Positions 21,875 through 31,110 of a DNA stretch of 64,000 nucleotides are shown here, piece after piece. Numbering within the stretch: the stretch's first letter is position 1; each line of letters begins with the position of its first letter. Position numbers and translations under genes: made by a program. Below the pieces are notes generated by a model. That model made no database searches. It saw only the letters and a program-made list of their open reading frames with translations, and had not been told where the DNA came from. The DNA is from Crassaminicella indica (GTDB taxonomy: Bacteria > Bacillota > Clostridia > Peptostreptococcales > Thermotaleaceae), in the NCBI RefSeq assembly GCF_019203185.1, contig NZ_CP078093.1:806001-870000 (forward strand). Reading direction: 5' to 3'.

Positions 21875-21903
21875 ATATTAGCATATCTGTTTCATCTTGT
21901 CAA
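21875..21903 (-). promoter_or_regulatory. rRNA operon promoter
   Basis: Minus-strand TTGACA at 21903-21898 and TAATAT at 21880-21875 are separated by 17 bases, with an A/T-rich UP-like region upstream, about 115 bases before 16S. Confidence 0.85.
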
Positions 21904-21955
21904 CTAATTTTCGAATAATTTTTTTAGAATAAATATAAATTTATTCCTCAAACAA

Positions 21956-21987
21956 AAATAAAGTAGGCAATTAATCTACCTACTTTA
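21956..21987 (-). terminator. Terminator of the bL25 gene
   Basis: AAGTAGGTAGATTAAT pairs through AAGTAGG/CCTACTT and is followed by TATTTTTG on the minus strand. It overlaps the stop codon and separates the gene from the rRNA promoter. Confidence 0.7.
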
Positions 21988-22600
21988 TCTCTTTGGGTAC
22001 TTCAATAACCTTTTCGAGCAAATCATCTTCTTCTGTTGCCTCTACAATTTTTTCTGTTTTTGTAAGTGCCGCAACAACTTCATAAGGTTCATTTAATACA
22101 CTAATTTCTTCACCAAACTCTACATCTGCTATCCTCAATGGATTTCCTGGTGCTAATGATGATATATCTATATCTATGCTCTCAGGAATACGATCTGGTA
22201 AACATTCAATATTAGCTTCTCTTAATTGCTGCTGTACAACACCAATACTTGATTCTACTTTTTCTTTTCCTATTAATCTGATAGGTACTGTTGTATGTAT
22301 TGGCTTATTAGTAGAAATTTCCTGAAGATCTATATGTCTTATTTCATTAGTTAACGGATTTCTCTGAATCTCCTTGATAATAACTGTTGAATAATTGTTG
22401 TCTACCTGCAAATCAAAGAGTACATTTGTTCCATAATTTCTTATGATATTATCTATTTCCCTTTTATCTAATTCTATTGCTCTCGTATTAGTATTTGGTC
22501 CATACACTACTGCTGGAACATGACCAATGTTTCTTATTCGATGGCACGCATTAGAACCTATTTGATTTCTCAAGTCCCCATGAATAACAGATTTTAGCAT
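21980..22600 (-). CDS. rplY: Ribosomal protein bL25 / general stress protein Ctc
   Basis: A 206-residue long-form bL25 (CTC) that binds 5S rRNA on the large subunit. The N-terminal L25 domain (about 1-90) includes GHVPAVVYGPNTNTRAIELD and IRHIDLQEIS. The C-terminal TL5-type domain (about 95-190) includes IPESIDIDISSLAPGNPLRIADVEF. A Glu-rich tail follows. The ATG at 22600 gives the normal MLK start and is preceded by GGGAGGA; an upstream ATG-like extension of five codons is rejected. It lies immediately upstream of the rRNA operon in the same direction. Confidence 0.92.
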   Translation of the reverse strand: MLKSVIHGDLRNQIGSNACHRIRNIGHVPAVVYGPNTNTRAIELDKREIDNIIRNYGTNVLFDLQVDNNYSTVIIKEIQRNPLTNEIRHIDLQEISTNKPIHTTVPIRLIGKEKVESSIGVVQQQLREANIECLPDRIPESIDIDISSLAPGNPLRIADVEFGEEISVLNEPYEVVAALTKTEKIVEATEEDDLLEKVIEVPKEIK

Positions 22601-22715
22601 ACATATTCCTCCCAATTATTAAATCTAATAGTAAGTATCTCCAATTCGCTTTTTTATATACTTTCATTCTCAAATTTATAAAGGAAGGAATAATCTAGCA
22701 ATGCCATCATATTTT

Positions 22716-22966
22716 ATATAGGTAAACAACATCAACATAAAAAAAAAGAAATATATAAAGATAAGTGAATGACTTCGATAACTTTTGTAAAAAAACTTAC
22801 TGAAATTTCATAAAAAATACGTTAAGAACCTTCATTGTTTGAACGAAGTGAGTTTTGAAGGTTTAGTATTTTTTCATGAAATAAAGTTTTGTTTTTTCAA
22901 AAGTTATCTGGAATGAACTATCTTTTATATTTCATTTTAAAGTTGTTTACCTATAGATAAACAATA
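22716..22966. repeat. MITE-like palindromic element, long form
   Basis: About 251 bp bounded by TATAGGTAAACAAC and GTTGTTTACCTATA. The outer 50 bases on each side match the 98-bp element at 15427-15524. A central block of about 150 bp is itself an imperfect hairpin, with arms running from CTTTTGTAAAAAAAC to AACCTTCA and back through TGAAGGTTTAGTATTTTTT to CAAAAG. There is no coding capacity. It appears to be one palindrome nested inside another. Confidence 0.85.
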
Positions 22967-23095
22967 TCAATATTAAAAAATAAATATATAAATATTAAGT
23001 GAATAACTTTTGTAAAAAACTTACTGAAACCATATGAAAAATGTGTTAATAACCTTCATTGTTTGAACAAAGTAAGTTTTGAAGGTTTAGCATTT
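22962..23095. repeat. Second, diverged copy of the repeat overlapping the M20 gene end
   Basis: Directly abutting the previous element and sharing TATAG, this copy runs TATAGATAAACAATATCAAT, then CTTTTGTAAAAAACTTACTG, GTTAATAACCTTCATTG and TGAAGGTTTAGCATTTTT. Its right part is missing. The end of the repeat lies inside the reading frame of the M20 hydrolase and includes that gene's stop codon at 23087-23089. Confidence 0.75.
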
Positions 23096-24250
23096 TTCCT
23101 CATTTAAAAAATCTATTGCAAACTGCGCATAAAGAGCTATACCAATTTCTAATGCATCTTCATCTATGTTAAATCTTGGATGATGATGTGGATAATTTGC
23201 CTGCTTTTCTTCATTTCTTGCTCCAACAAAAGCAAGTACTCCTTCTAGATATCTAGCAAAATCTTCTCCACCTGTTACTTTTTCCATTTTGCTAATACCT
23301 TCTTTTCCTAATAGCTTTTCTACAGACTTTTCAGCTATCCCTGAACAAACTGCTTCATTAATCGTAGCAGGAGTACCATGAATATATTCAATTTCTGCTT
23401 CTGCCCTATAACTTGCTGCTGTATTTTTAGCAATTCTTTCCAGGATTTTAGGGAATTCTTTTCTTATTTCATTATTAAAGCATCTTGTCGTTCCTTCGAG
23501 AACTGCTTCATCAGCAATTACATTAAACCTTGTTCCTCCTTGAAATTTTCCTATACTGACAACAGCTGATTCTAATGGACTTATTTCTCTACTTACTACA
23601 GATTGCAAATCCATCACGATAGCAGAAGCAGCAACTACTGCATCAACTCCTTGATGAGGCAAAGATCCATGCCCACCCTTTCCTTTTACTTTGATCTTAA
23701 ATAAATCTGCTGATGCCATACGAGGACCTTCCTCTACTGATACAGTTCCACAAGCTAGATCAGTCCATAGATGAATACCAAATACACCATCTACACCTTC
23801 CATAACCCCTTCTTGAACCATCTTTTCTGCTCCTGCAGCTAATTCCTCTGCAGGCTGGAAGAATAATTTTACAGTACCATTGATTTCAGATTTGCAGTCA
23901 TTTAATATTTTCGCAGCTCCTAAAAGCATAGCGCCATGCCCATCATGACCACATGCATGCATGATTCCTTCATTTTGAGATTTATAAGGAATATCATTTG
24001 CTTCTTTTACCTGCAATGCATCAATATCAGCTCTTAACGCTACTGTTTTTCCATTCTTTTCTCCTTTAATAACTGCTACGATTCCTGTTCCTGCCACAGA
24101 AATATAATCAATCCCCATTTTGTCAAGCTCTTCCTTAATTCTTTTTGAAGTTCTAAATTCCTGCCAGCTTGGTTCAGGATACTTATGAAACTCTCTTCTT
24201 AAATCAATTACATACTGTTTGTTTTGTTTTGCTAATTCTTTTATATTCAT
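23087..24250 (-). CDS. M20-family amidohydrolase (N-acyl-amino-acid hydrolase type)
   Basis: A 387-residue cytoplasmic zinc peptidase-like enzyme that hydrolyses an acyl or aminoacyl amide bond. Metal ligands are visible in MHACGHDGHGAMLLGAA (about 95-111), the catalytic Glu pair in QPAEELAAGAEKM (about 132-144), and HPRF-type residues near the C-terminus (YPHHHPRFNIDEDALEIG, about 354-371). The dimerisation domain is present (GKGGHGSLPHQGVDAVVAAS). Length is normal for the family. The last codons and stop come from a repeat element, so the original C-terminus may have been slightly different. The probable partner transporter at 24818-26002 lies upstream in the same direction, now separated by insertion debris. 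Confidence 0.88.
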   Translation of the reverse strand: MNIKELAKQNKQYVIDLRREFHKYPEPSWQEFRTSKRIKEELDKMGIDYISVAGTGIVAVIKGEKNGKTVALRADIDALQVKEANDIPYKSQNEGIMHACGHDGHGAMLLGAAKILNDCKSEINGTVKLFFQPAEELAAGAEKMVQEGVMEGVDGVFGIHLWTDLACGTVSVEEGPRMASADLFKIKVKGKGGHGSLPHQGVDAVVAASAIVMDLQSVVSREISPLESAVVSIGKFQGGTRFNVIADEAVLEGTTRCFNNEIRKEFPKILERIAKNTAASYRAEAEIEYIHGTPATINEAVCSGIAEKSVEKLLGKEGISKMEKVTGGEDFARYLEGVLAFVGARNEEKQANYPHHHPRFNIDEDALEIGIALYAQFAIDFLNEEKC

Positions 24251-24418
24251 AATCGTTCAGCTTTATAAAATCTATAAAAATCTTAATAAATTAAATATAT
24301 GAAAATTATAGATTTTATTCATACACTCAATATTTTTACAATATTAGTGTACATAATAGCATTTCTCTACAATGCTATACCGCAAGCCAACGGTACTTTT
24401 GTTCACTTCCTTTCTTAA

Positions 24419-24469
24419 CAATCAAGCAACTAATTTTCCAAAATGAAAATGTAGAGTAGTTACTTGATT
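24419..24469 (-). terminator. Hairpin near the TnpB remnant
   Basis: AATCAAGCAACTA pairs imperfectly with TAGTTACTTGATT. It lies just downstream of the tnpB remnant and may be the right-end structure of the former element or a terminator. Confidence 0.45.
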
Positions 24470-24476
24470 TATATTT

Positions 24477-24767
24477 TTATAATTCCATACTCTTTCGATT
24501 ACCACAATTTGAACAAGTTTTAGAGGTATAAGCTTCATTTATATAAACCACTTTAACATCATGCAATTTTGCCTTGTATGTCAAAAATGTATTGAATTTA
24601 CCTAATCCCCAATTTTCTTTTATACTTCTGTTTAATTTTGTTAAATTTGATTTTTTAATCATTTGCTCTTGTGATAAATCTCCAAGAATTAATTCTTTTC
24701 TTTGAGCTAAATAAGTATTATAAAGGAGTTTACATAAAAAACTATTAATGAAGTTTAGTTTTTTCAA
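24477..24767 (-). pseudogene. tnpB: Remnant of an IS200/IS605-type TnpB (OrfB)
   Basis: About 96 codons preserve the TnpB C-terminal region: GDLSQEQMIKKSNLTKLNRSI and WGLGKFNTFLTYKAK, then YTSKTCSNCGNRKSMEL, the first half of the zinc ribbon. The normal protein is about 350-400 residues. Here the N-terminal RuvC part and the second CxxC pair are absent, and a stop follows the first CxxC. It cannot be a functional RNA-guided nuclease. The N-terminal ten codons are unrelated sequence fused to the remnant. Confidence 0.8.
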
Positions 24768-24822
24768 AAGTTATCTGGAATGAGCTATTTTTTATATTTC
24801 GTTTTGATGTTATTTATCTATA
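24752..24822. repeat. Right-end fragment of the MITE-like repeat beside the tnpB remnant
   Basis: GTTTAGTTTTTTCAAAAG followed by TTATCTGGAATGAGCTAT and TGATGTTATTTATCTATAA matches the right half of the element at 22716-22966. It lies between the tnpB remnant and the transporter gene, whose stop is at 24818. Confidence 0.75.
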
Positions 24823-26002
24823 ACATTTTTACGAAAATACCTGCTACTATAACAGAAACTATCGTAACAGTTGTAAAGCCTCCTACCAACATCTTTGGTA
24901 GCATTTGATCCATAAGATATTTTCTTTCCTCTTCCTTTTCTGTAAGTGCCTTTACAGCTTCTTCTGTTAATATATAGTTAGGCGGAAAACCATATAAAGC
25001 TGTAAGCGCAACAGCAAATGCCATTTCTTTTGTATATCCTAATGCTTTTCCTATAAGCATAGATAATATACCCATTCCTAAAACGCCTAGTATGATAATT
25101 CCCATGAGTGGTACAGCAATTTCTCCTAGCATTTGTGGTGTAGCTTTGCCAAGACCTGTAAATATAAATGCCATAAGTCCTGTCATAAAAAATCCAAAAG
25201 AACCTGATAAGTTTAATGGCTTTCTTTCTATAAAACCTACCTCAGCAGCAATAACTCCAAATATCAAACAGATAACATATTTTGATATAAATTCATCAAT
25301 AGCTGCAGCAAATGCTATAGCTGCCCATGCAACCAATCCAAGCTTCGCAAGAATTATATATGTAGTTTGATACTTTTGAGGGATTTTAGGAAAGATTCTG
25401 AATTTTTCTCCTGAAGCTACAGCTAATTCATCTTTAGTATCTTCTTGTAGCTTTACTTCTCCACTTTTAAATATATTCAATAATCTATTTCCTTCCTTTT
25501 TAAGCATAATTGCCGTTAAGGGGTATCCTACAAATCCTTGCATTACATACATAATAATTGCTAATACTGCTAAATCAGCAAGTCCTTTTGCAGTTGCAGC
25601 ATCTGACATCATAATAGCAGCCACAATTCCTCCTGTTAATGGTGGTGTTGCTGTTACAACAGTCTCCCATCCAAACAAAACTCTACCAAAGGTTAAAGTC
25701 ATTAAGCATATTCCAATCACACCAGATAATGCAACTACTATAGTTTTCCACTGTTCCATCAACTCTCTTACACTCAGCATAGTACCCATATGTGTAATCA
25801 ATAAATACATAGAAAGCAGTATAATAGGCTTTTGAAATCCTGCTAACGCTACAATATCACTAGGAAAAAAAGTCCAAAAACCAAATAAAAATAGTAGTGC
25901 TGATACAAATACAGATGGTATAAATGCTTTTGTTTTTGTAGATATGATATCTCCAACGCTTAATGCAATAAGTACTACACAAAATGCCATCATTAAACTC
26001 AT
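24818..26002 (-). CDS. Multi-pass membrane transporter, family not identified
   Basis: A 394-residue protein with about ten to twelve hydrophobic helices and a short charged loop (about residues 170-210). No substrate-defining motif was recognised with confidence. The segment TATPPLTGGIVAAIMMSDAATAKGL resembles re-entrant regions of ion-coupled carriers. It precedes the M20 amidohydrolase in the same direction, so it may bring in the N-acyl amino acid or peptide that the enzyme cleaves, as inferred from context only. The last codons and stop overlap a repeat fragment. GAGG AATATG-type ribosome site (CAAGGAGGAATATGAATG) precedes the start. Confidence 0.65.
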   Translation of the reverse strand: MSLMMAFCVVLIALSVGDIISTKTKAFIPSVFVSALLFLFGFWTFFPSDIVALAGFQKPIILLSMYLLITHMGTMLSVRELMEQWKTIVVALSGVIGICLMTLTFGRVLFGWETVVTATPPLTGGIVAAIMMSDAATAKGLADLAVLAIIMYVMQGFVGYPLTAIMLKKEGNRLLNIFKSGEVKLQEDTKDELAVASGEKFRIFPKIPQKYQTTYIILAKLGLVAWAAIAFAAAIDEFISKYVICLIFGVIAAEVGFIERKPLNLSGSFGFFMTGLMAFIFTGLGKATPQMLGEIAVPLMGIIILGVLGMGILSMLIGKALGYTKEMAFAVALTALYGFPPNYILTEEAVKALTEKEEERKYLMDQMLPKMLVGGFTTVTIVSVIVAGIFVKML

Positions 26003-26088
26003 TCATATTCCTCCTTGTGTTTGTTATTTTCTTCCATTAAAAACATCTCTCCTTTCAAAGCTATAATAGTAATGAAAAAAATAATGAA

Positions 26089-26133
26089 AAAACTTCTCTC
26101 CCTTTATCCACTAAAATAAAGGGGGAAGAAGTT
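26089..26133 (-). terminator. Terminator of the thiamine operon
   Basis: AACTTCTTCCCCCTTTAT pairs with ATAAAGGGAGAGAAGTT and is followed by TTTTTC on the minus strand, downstream of tenI. Confidence 0.85.
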
Positions 26134-26230
26134 AAAAGCAAAATAATATATTTTTATGCATATATATTCATTTCTGTAAGTTTACCAATTTTTTTCTTAT
26201 TTGTCAATGTATTTTGAAAAATATATTTTT

Positions 26231-26827
26231 TTATACAATTCTCATATTTTCTTTAAGTTTTTGAGCAGCTGTATAAGGGTCCTCTGATGATACAATAAAA
26301 GACATAACAGCAATTCCTTCTACTCCTGTTAGAAGAACTTCTCGAACATTCTTATTAGTTATCCCTCCTAAAGCTATGACTGGAATATTTACATTCTCTT
26401 TTATTTCTTTTATAAAATTTAATCCTTTAGGTGCTAATCCTTTTTTGCAATCTGTCTTATATACATGGCTTGCAAGCAAATAATTCGCCCCTTTTTTTTC
26501 TGCTAAAATCGCTTCTTCTAAGCTGTGAACAGAAACTCCTAAAGAGCCTTTCCAATTAAAGCTTGTTTTTATAAAATCATAAAATCCTGTATGATAACCA
26601 TCTGCTCCTACAGCTTTAGCTACTTCTAGATTTCGATTTATAATCAGCAAAGCATTTTTTTCTTTTGTAATTTTCCTTACAGCTTTAGCTATTGGTAGCA
26701 ATTCATCATAAGTTAAATCCTTTTCTCTTAATATTACTGCTTCTACTCCACCTGCCACTGCTTTTTCAATGACCTCTATAAATGTTTTATTCCTTATTAT
26801 TTTTCGGTTGGTAATTAAAAAAAGCAT
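26231..26827 (-). CDS. tenI: Thiazole tautomerase TenI (thiE-like)
   Basis: A 198-residue TIM-barrel protein of the ThiE/TenI superfamily. The segment SVHSLEEAILAEKKGANYLL with SHVYKTDCKKGLAPKGLNF (about 96-139) closely matches my memory of Bacillus TenI (HVFETDCKKGLEGRG). Where ThiE has the catalytic NDRxDLA and DGVHLGQED, this protein has NRNLEVAKAVGADGYHTGFYD. I therefore prefer thiazole tautomerase, which aromatises the ThiG product, over thiamine-phosphate synthase. The start codon immediately follows the thiC stop, so translation is coupled. If this is TenI, a separate ThiE must exist elsewhere. Confidence 0.8.
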   Translation of the reverse strand: MLFLITNRKIIRNKTFIEVIEKAVAGGVEAVILREKDLTYDELLPIAKAVRKITKEKNALLIINRNLEVAKAVGADGYHTGFYDFIKTSFNWKGSLGVSVHSLEEAILAEKKGANYLLASHVYKTDCKKGLAPKGLNFIKEIKENVNIPVIALGGITNKNVREVLLTGVEGIAVMSFIVSSEDPYTAAQKLKENMRIV

Positions 26828-28141
26828 TTAGTCATCCTCTCTTAACATATTTATGTTTTTCCCTGACATTACCTTATTCATATTTCTCATAGAACACATT
26901 TTTCCACACATAGTACAGCTATCTTTGTGAGCTGGAAGCGACTCTTTTCTATACCTTCTTGCCTTTTCAGGATCAATAGCTAATTCAAACATCTTTTCCC
27001 AATCTAATGCTTGTCTTGCCTTACTCATTGCATCATCCCATTCTTTTGCACCTTTTATATTTTTCCCTAAATCTCCAGCATGTGCAGCAATTCTTGTTGC
27101 AATGATTCCTTCTTTCATATCTTCTAAGCTTGGAAGCCTTAGATGTTCCGCTGGTGTAACATAGCATAAAAAATCGACCCCATAGCTTGCAGCTAACGCA
27201 CCACCAATAGCACTCGTTATGTGGTCGTATCCTGGTGCTACATCTGTAACTATTGGGCCTAATACATAAAATGGTGCACCATGACAAAGCTTTTTTTCAA
27301 GCATTACATTGGCAGCAATTTCATTTATAGTCATGTGTCCAGGTCCTTCAATCATTACCTGCACATTTCTTTCCCATGCTCTTAAAGTCAGCTCTCCTAA
27401 TATTAGTAATTCCTGAATTTGACTTGCATCTGTAGCATCATTGATGCTTCCAGGTCTACATGCATCTCCAAGACTTAAAGTAACATCATATTCCTCACAA
27501 ATATCTAATAACTCATCAAAATGTTCATAAAATGGATTTTCCTTATCATTTAATTCCATCCAAGCATAAATTAACGACCCACCCCTTGAAACAATATTGG
27601 TAAGTCTTTTATTTCTTTTAAAAACCTCTGCTGTATATCTATTGATGCCTGCATGGATTGTAACAAAATCCACCCCATCTTCTGCATGTTTTTTAACTAC
27701 TTTCAAAAACTCCTCTGCCGTAATATCCTTTAATTCTTTATCATAAAACCCTACCGCATCATATACCGGAACAGTCCCTATCATTGCAGGAGACATTTCT
27801 ATCAGTCTTTTTCTAAATTCTTCAGTTTTTCCATAAGAGCTTAGATCCATAATCGCTTCAGCCTTCATATCAATAGCTGTCTTAACCTTTTCAAGCTCTT
27901 TTTCTATATCACAGCAATCCTTTGAAATACCTAAGTTTACATTTATTTTTGTTCTTAATCCTTCTCCAACCCCCTCTGGATTTAAGCTTTTATGATTCTT
28001 ATTTGCAGGAATAATCACCTTCCCTTCTGCAATCAAATTTTTTAAAACTTCTACATCTATATTTTCCTTTTTTGATACAAGCTCCATTTCCTTTGTGATT
28101 ATACCTTTTCTAGCTGCATCCATTTGTGTTGTATATGTCAT
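26828..28141 (-). CDS. thiC: Phosphomethylpyrimidine synthase ThiC
   Basis: A radical-SAM-type enzyme converting aminoimidazole ribotide to HMP-phosphate. The 437-residue protein has [80 protein letters not shown] and the C-terminal cluster motif [15 protein letters not shown] (CxxCxxxxC, about 411-419), all typical of anaerobic ThiC. Size is that of the short, clostridial form without the N-terminal domain of enterobacteria. It is 18 bases downstream of thiH. Confidence 0.96.
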   Translation of the reverse strand: MTYTTQMDAARKGIITKEMELVSKKENIDVEVLKNLIAEGKVIIPANKNHKSLNPEGVGEGLRTKINVNLGISKDCCDIEKELEKVKTAIDMKAEAIMDLSSYGKTEEFRKRLIEMSPAMIGTVPVYDAVGFYDKELKDITAEEFLKVVKKHAEDGVDFVTIHAGINRYTAEVFKRNKRLTNIVSRGGSLIYAWMELNDKENPFYEHFDELLDICEEYDVTLSLGDACRPGSINDATDASQIQELLILGELTLRAWERNVQVMIEGPGHMTINEIAANVMLEKKLCHGAPFYVLGPIVTDVAPGYDHITSAIGGALAASYGVDFLCYVTPAEHLRLPSLEDMKEGIIATRIAAHAGDLGKNIKGAKEWDDAMSKARQALDWEKMFELAIDPEKARRYRKESLPAHKDSCTMCGKMCSMRNMNKVMSGKNINMLREDD

Positions 28142-28159
28142 TTTTATTCCTCTCCTTTT

Positions 28160-29263
28160 CTATATTTGCATCCAATCCTTAAATACTGGCTGATACCCTT
28201 TTGATAAAATAACATTCTTCATCTCTTCTACGCTTCTATTATCTGATATCTCAAATTGTCCTTCTCCCTTATCATTACTGCTGTGTCCTCCTACTTCTGT
28301 GCTTACCCCTGCAGACATTTTGGTAACGCCTAGAGGGATTAAGTGATCTCTAAAGCTTGCTCTTTCCCTAGTAGATAATGTAATCCCTAAATATGGCATA
28401 AAAATCCTTAAAGCTAGTAAATACTGAACAATATTTTTATCACTCACATTATGAACTTCATCAAAGCATCCTGCATGAGGACGAATACGAGGTGGTGATA
28501 TACTAATACATACATCTGGGTATTTGTTTTGGAGATAATTAGCATGAAGTCCACTCATAAAAGCTTCTCTTCTCCATTCATTTAGCCCTAAAAGAGCTCC
28601 AATATTCACATTCCTCATCTTAGCTTTGCATCCTCTTTCAGGTGTATCTAATCTAAAATGATAATCTTTTTTAGGTCCTGATATATGTACCCGATCGTAA
28701 ATCTTCTCATCATATACCTCTTGATAAACAGCTAAGTTATCTACCCCTGCTTCTACCATTCTTTCATAATCCTCTTGCGTTAAGGGATATACTTCAATCC
28801 CAACAGAATCAAAATATTTCTTTAGAATCTTTACTGCATCTATAATATAAGATACTGGTGTAGCATTAGGGGATTCTCCTGTTAAAACAAGAATATGCTT
28901 AAGTCCTGTTTTAGCAATAGAAATAGCTTCCCTTTCTATTTCTTCTGGGGATAATTTTTTTCTTTTAATATTGTTATCCACATTAAACCCACAATAAGCA
29001 CATCTATTCACACAGAAGTTTCCTATATACATTGGAGTAAATAATAATATGGTCTTTCCAAAATGCTGTAATGATAAAGCATGTGCCTTTTGTGCCATTT
29101 CTTCTAAAAAACTTTCTGCCTTTGGAGACAATAGTGCTAAAAAATCATAAATATTTATTTTATTTTTATTTAGTATTCTTTTAATCTCTGTTGATGTAAC
29201 ATTTTCAAAAAAAGCATCATAATCAAAATCCTTAAAATTTATATAAACATCATAAAAGCCCAT
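28160..29263 (-). CDS. thiH: 2-iminoacetate synthase ThiH (tyrosine lyase)
   Basis: A radical SAM enzyme that cleaves tyrosine into dehydroglycine, used for the thiazole ring, and p-cresol. The 367-residue protein has the cluster motif FCVNRCAYCGF (CxxxCxxC, about 79-87), LVLTGESP, VYQEVYDEKIYDRVHISGPKKDYHFRLD and the C-terminal ThiH region IGALLGLNEWRREAF. This start, ATG at 29263, overlaps the thiG stop. Using ThiH rather than the oxygen-dependent ThiO fits an anaerobe. The p-cresol by-product is the same compound made by the decarboxylase encoded at 34575. Confidence 0.95.
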   Translation of the reverse strand: MGFYDVYINFKDFDYDAFFENVTSTEIKRILNKNKINIYDFLALLSPKAESFLEEMAQKAHALSLQHFGKTILLFTPMYIGNFCVNRCAYCGFNVDNNIKRKKLSPEEIEREAISIAKTGLKHILVLTGESPNATPVSYIIDAVKILKKYFDSVGIEVYPLTQEDYERMVEAGVDNLAVYQEVYDEKIYDRVHISGPKKDYHFRLDTPERGCKAKMRNVNIGALLGLNEWRREAFMSGLHANYLQNKYPDVCISISPPRIRPHAGCFDEVHNVSDKNIVQYLLALRIFMPYLGITLSTRERASFRDHLIPLGVTKMSAGVSTEVGGHSSNDKGEGQFEISDNRSVEEMKNVILSKGYQPVFKDWMQI

Positions 29264-30039
29264 CAAAACTCACCTTCATTCAAAAATCCTGTAAGTGGAG
29301 AAGAAGCAATAGCACATTTTTTAGTAGCTCCTAATTTTGAAAGATATGCAGTTCTTCCTGCTATTACTGCAAGAGAGAATGCTTTTGCCATATTTACAGG
29401 GTCATCAGAAGTAGCAATAGCTGTATTTACTAAAACTGCTGCTGCACCCATTTCCATAGCTTCAGCCGCCTCTGATGGCTTTCCAATTCCTGCATCTACA
29501 ATGATTGGTAAATCTATTTCGTCAATCAAAATCTCAATAAGCTCCTTCGTCCTAATTCCTCTATTTGTTCCTATAGGTGCCCCCAAAGGCATTACTGCTG
29601 CTGCACCTGCATCTACCAATCTCTTTGCACTCATAAGATCAGGACTCATATAAGGAAGTACAACAAAGCCTTCCTTTGATAAAATTTCCGTTGCTTTAAT
29701 AGTTTCTTGATTATCAGGAAGTAAATACTTATGATCAGATATAACCTCAATCTTTACCCAATCACCACAGCCCATAGCCCTTGCAAGTCTTGCAATCCTC
29801 ACAGCTTCTTCTGCATTTCTTGCTCCAGAGGTATTTGGAAGCCATATAACATCTTTGGAAATATATTCAAGGATATTTTCTTCCTTAGCTTCAAGATCAA
29901 CTCTTCTCACCGCCATTGTAACTACTTGAGTTTCAGAGCTTTTAATAACATCAGGTATAATTTTTTTACTCGGAAATTTTCCAGTCCCAATGAACAATCT
30001 GCTTTTTAATTCAATTCCTCCAATTTTCAATAAATCCAT
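29263..30039 (-). CDS. thiG: Thiazole synthase ThiG
   Basis: It condenses deoxyxylulose-5-phosphate, dehydroglycine and ThiS-thiocarboxylate sulfur into the thiazole phosphate. 258 residues, TIM barrel, with RLFIGTGKF (about 14-22), VTMAVRR (the Schiff-base Lys region), [50 protein letters not shown] and [30 protein letters not shown], all intact. It lies between thiF and thiH with close spacing. Confidence 0.96.
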   Translation of the reverse strand: MDLLKIGGIELKSRLFIGTGKFPSKKIIPDVIKSSETQVVTMAVRRVDLEAKEENILEYISKDVIWLPNTSGARNAEEAVRIARLARAMGCGDWVKIEVISDHKYLLPDNQETIKATEILSKEGFVVLPYMSPDLMSAKRLVDAGAAAVMPLGAPIGTNRGIRTKELIEILIDEIDLPIIVDAGIGKPSEAAEAMEMGAAAVLVNTAIATSDDPVNMAKAFSLAVIAGRTAYLSKLGATKKCAIASSPLTGFLNEGEF

Positions 30040-30050
30040 TCCATCATCTC

Positions 30051-30857
30051 CTAAACTTCATATTCTTCTAAAATAATCCTAAGCACTGTATTCGCTTGAT
30101 GATTTGCGGCGATAGCAACTCTCGGTGCCATGAGTCCACAGCCCGGCTTTGCTTCTGATATTTCATCTCCAACTAAATAGAAGCGATCTCTCACTATTTT
30201 TGTTTTTATTGTATTATTCGAAAAATATCCAGCCATTCCAGAGGCTGCAACGATATATTTCTCAGGAAGCTTAGATAAAGCTGTATTGACTAAAGTTGCT
30301 TTACACATAGGATTGTCCAATGCTTCCACAATAATATCCGCATCTTCAAAGCAATCCTTTATATTGCTTTCATCAAGGTATAAATCTTTTGTTTCAACAT
30401 CTACAAAAGGATTAATATTTTTTAGGACATCTTTTATTGCTTCTGTTTTTTTCATTCCTATATGCTTTGTAAAATACTGCTGCCTATTTAAATTGCTTGG
30501 CTCAACTACATCAAAATCTATAAGCACTAGTTTTCCTATTCCTAATCTTGCTAAAGAGACAGCTACATTTGAACCAAGTCCCCCAAGTCCTGCAATCCCT
30601 ACACATGCCTTTTTTACTTTTTCATGAACTCCCGGTGTATGTCTAGCTACTAGTAAAGCTTCTAACTCCTCTTCATTTGGAATTTCTCCTCTTATAATGA
30701 GAGTAAGTCTGTCATCCTTCTTCAAAGGTGCATCTTCTCTTAAAATAAATCCGTTTAAAACAACAATATCTGCTTCCTTTTTTACAAAATCACGAATTCC
30801 AAAGGCTGTAGATCTTTCATTTACAATAACCGGCTTTTCATTTACATATATTTTCAA
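30051..30857 (-). CDS. thiF: ThiF-family adenylyltransferase with N-terminal ubiquitin-like segment
   Basis: ThiF adenylates the C-terminal glycine of ThiS before sulfur transfer. The 268-residue protein has a ThiS-like N-terminal part (about 1-60, [12 protein letters not shown] onward) followed by the E1-like Rossmann domain [20 protein letters not shown] (about 89-108). [15 protein letters not shown] and the C-terminal [14 protein letters not shown] follow. CMCKATL gives a Cys for possible persulfide chemistry. Start is TTG at 30857, one base after the thiS stop, because GGAGG lies seven bases upstream. It was chosen over earlier TTG codons overlapping the ribosome site. Confidence 0.88.
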   Translation of the reverse strand: MKIYVNEKPVIVNERSTAFGIRDFVKKEADIVVLNGFILREDAPLKKDDRLTLIIRGEIPNEEELEALLVARHTPGVHEKVKKACVGIAGLGGLGSNVAVSLARLGIGKLVLIDFDVVEPSNLNRQQYFTKHIGMKKTEAIKDVLKNINPFVDVETKDLYLDESNIKDCFEDADIIVEALDNPMCKATLVNTALSKLPEKYIVAASGMAGYFSNNTIKTKIVRDRFYLVGDEISEAKPGCGLMAPRVAIAANHQANTVLRIILEEYEV

Positions 30858-30858
30858 A

Positions 30859-31053
30859 TCAACCACCTCCAACAAAGCTTACGATCTCTACTTTATCTGC
30901 TTTGTTTAATACATGCTCATTATATTTTTCTTTTGGAATAATTGTAAGATTTACTTCTACAACTACCTTTTCTTCATTCAAATCTAATTTTTTCAACATC
31001 TCACAAATAGTTATCTCTGAATCAAAATCCATTTCTTTTCCATTGATTATCAT
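30859..31053 (-). CDS. thiS: Sulfur carrier protein ThiS
   Basis: A 64-residue ubiquitin-like protein ending in FVGGG, the diglycine tail that is thiocarboxylated. The core VEVNLTIIPKEKYNEHVLNKADKVEIVSFVGGG matches ThiS/MoaD folds. First gene of the thiamine operon, directly behind the tandem TPP riboswitches, with GGGAGG-type ribosome site before the ATG. Confidence 0.93.
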   Translation of the reverse strand: MIINGKEMDFDSEITICEMLKKLDLNEEKVVVEVNLTIIPKEKYNEHVLNKADKVEIVSFVGGG

Positions 31054-31110
31054 GCTTTTCCCTCCTTTCTTTTACGCTTTATCCCAAAAACACATTAAAA
31101 TTAATATATT

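Noticed and set aside
24477-24767. Active TnpB nuclease with omega RNA
   Set aside because: The catalytic RuvC part and half of the zinc ribbon are missing, so it is a remnant.
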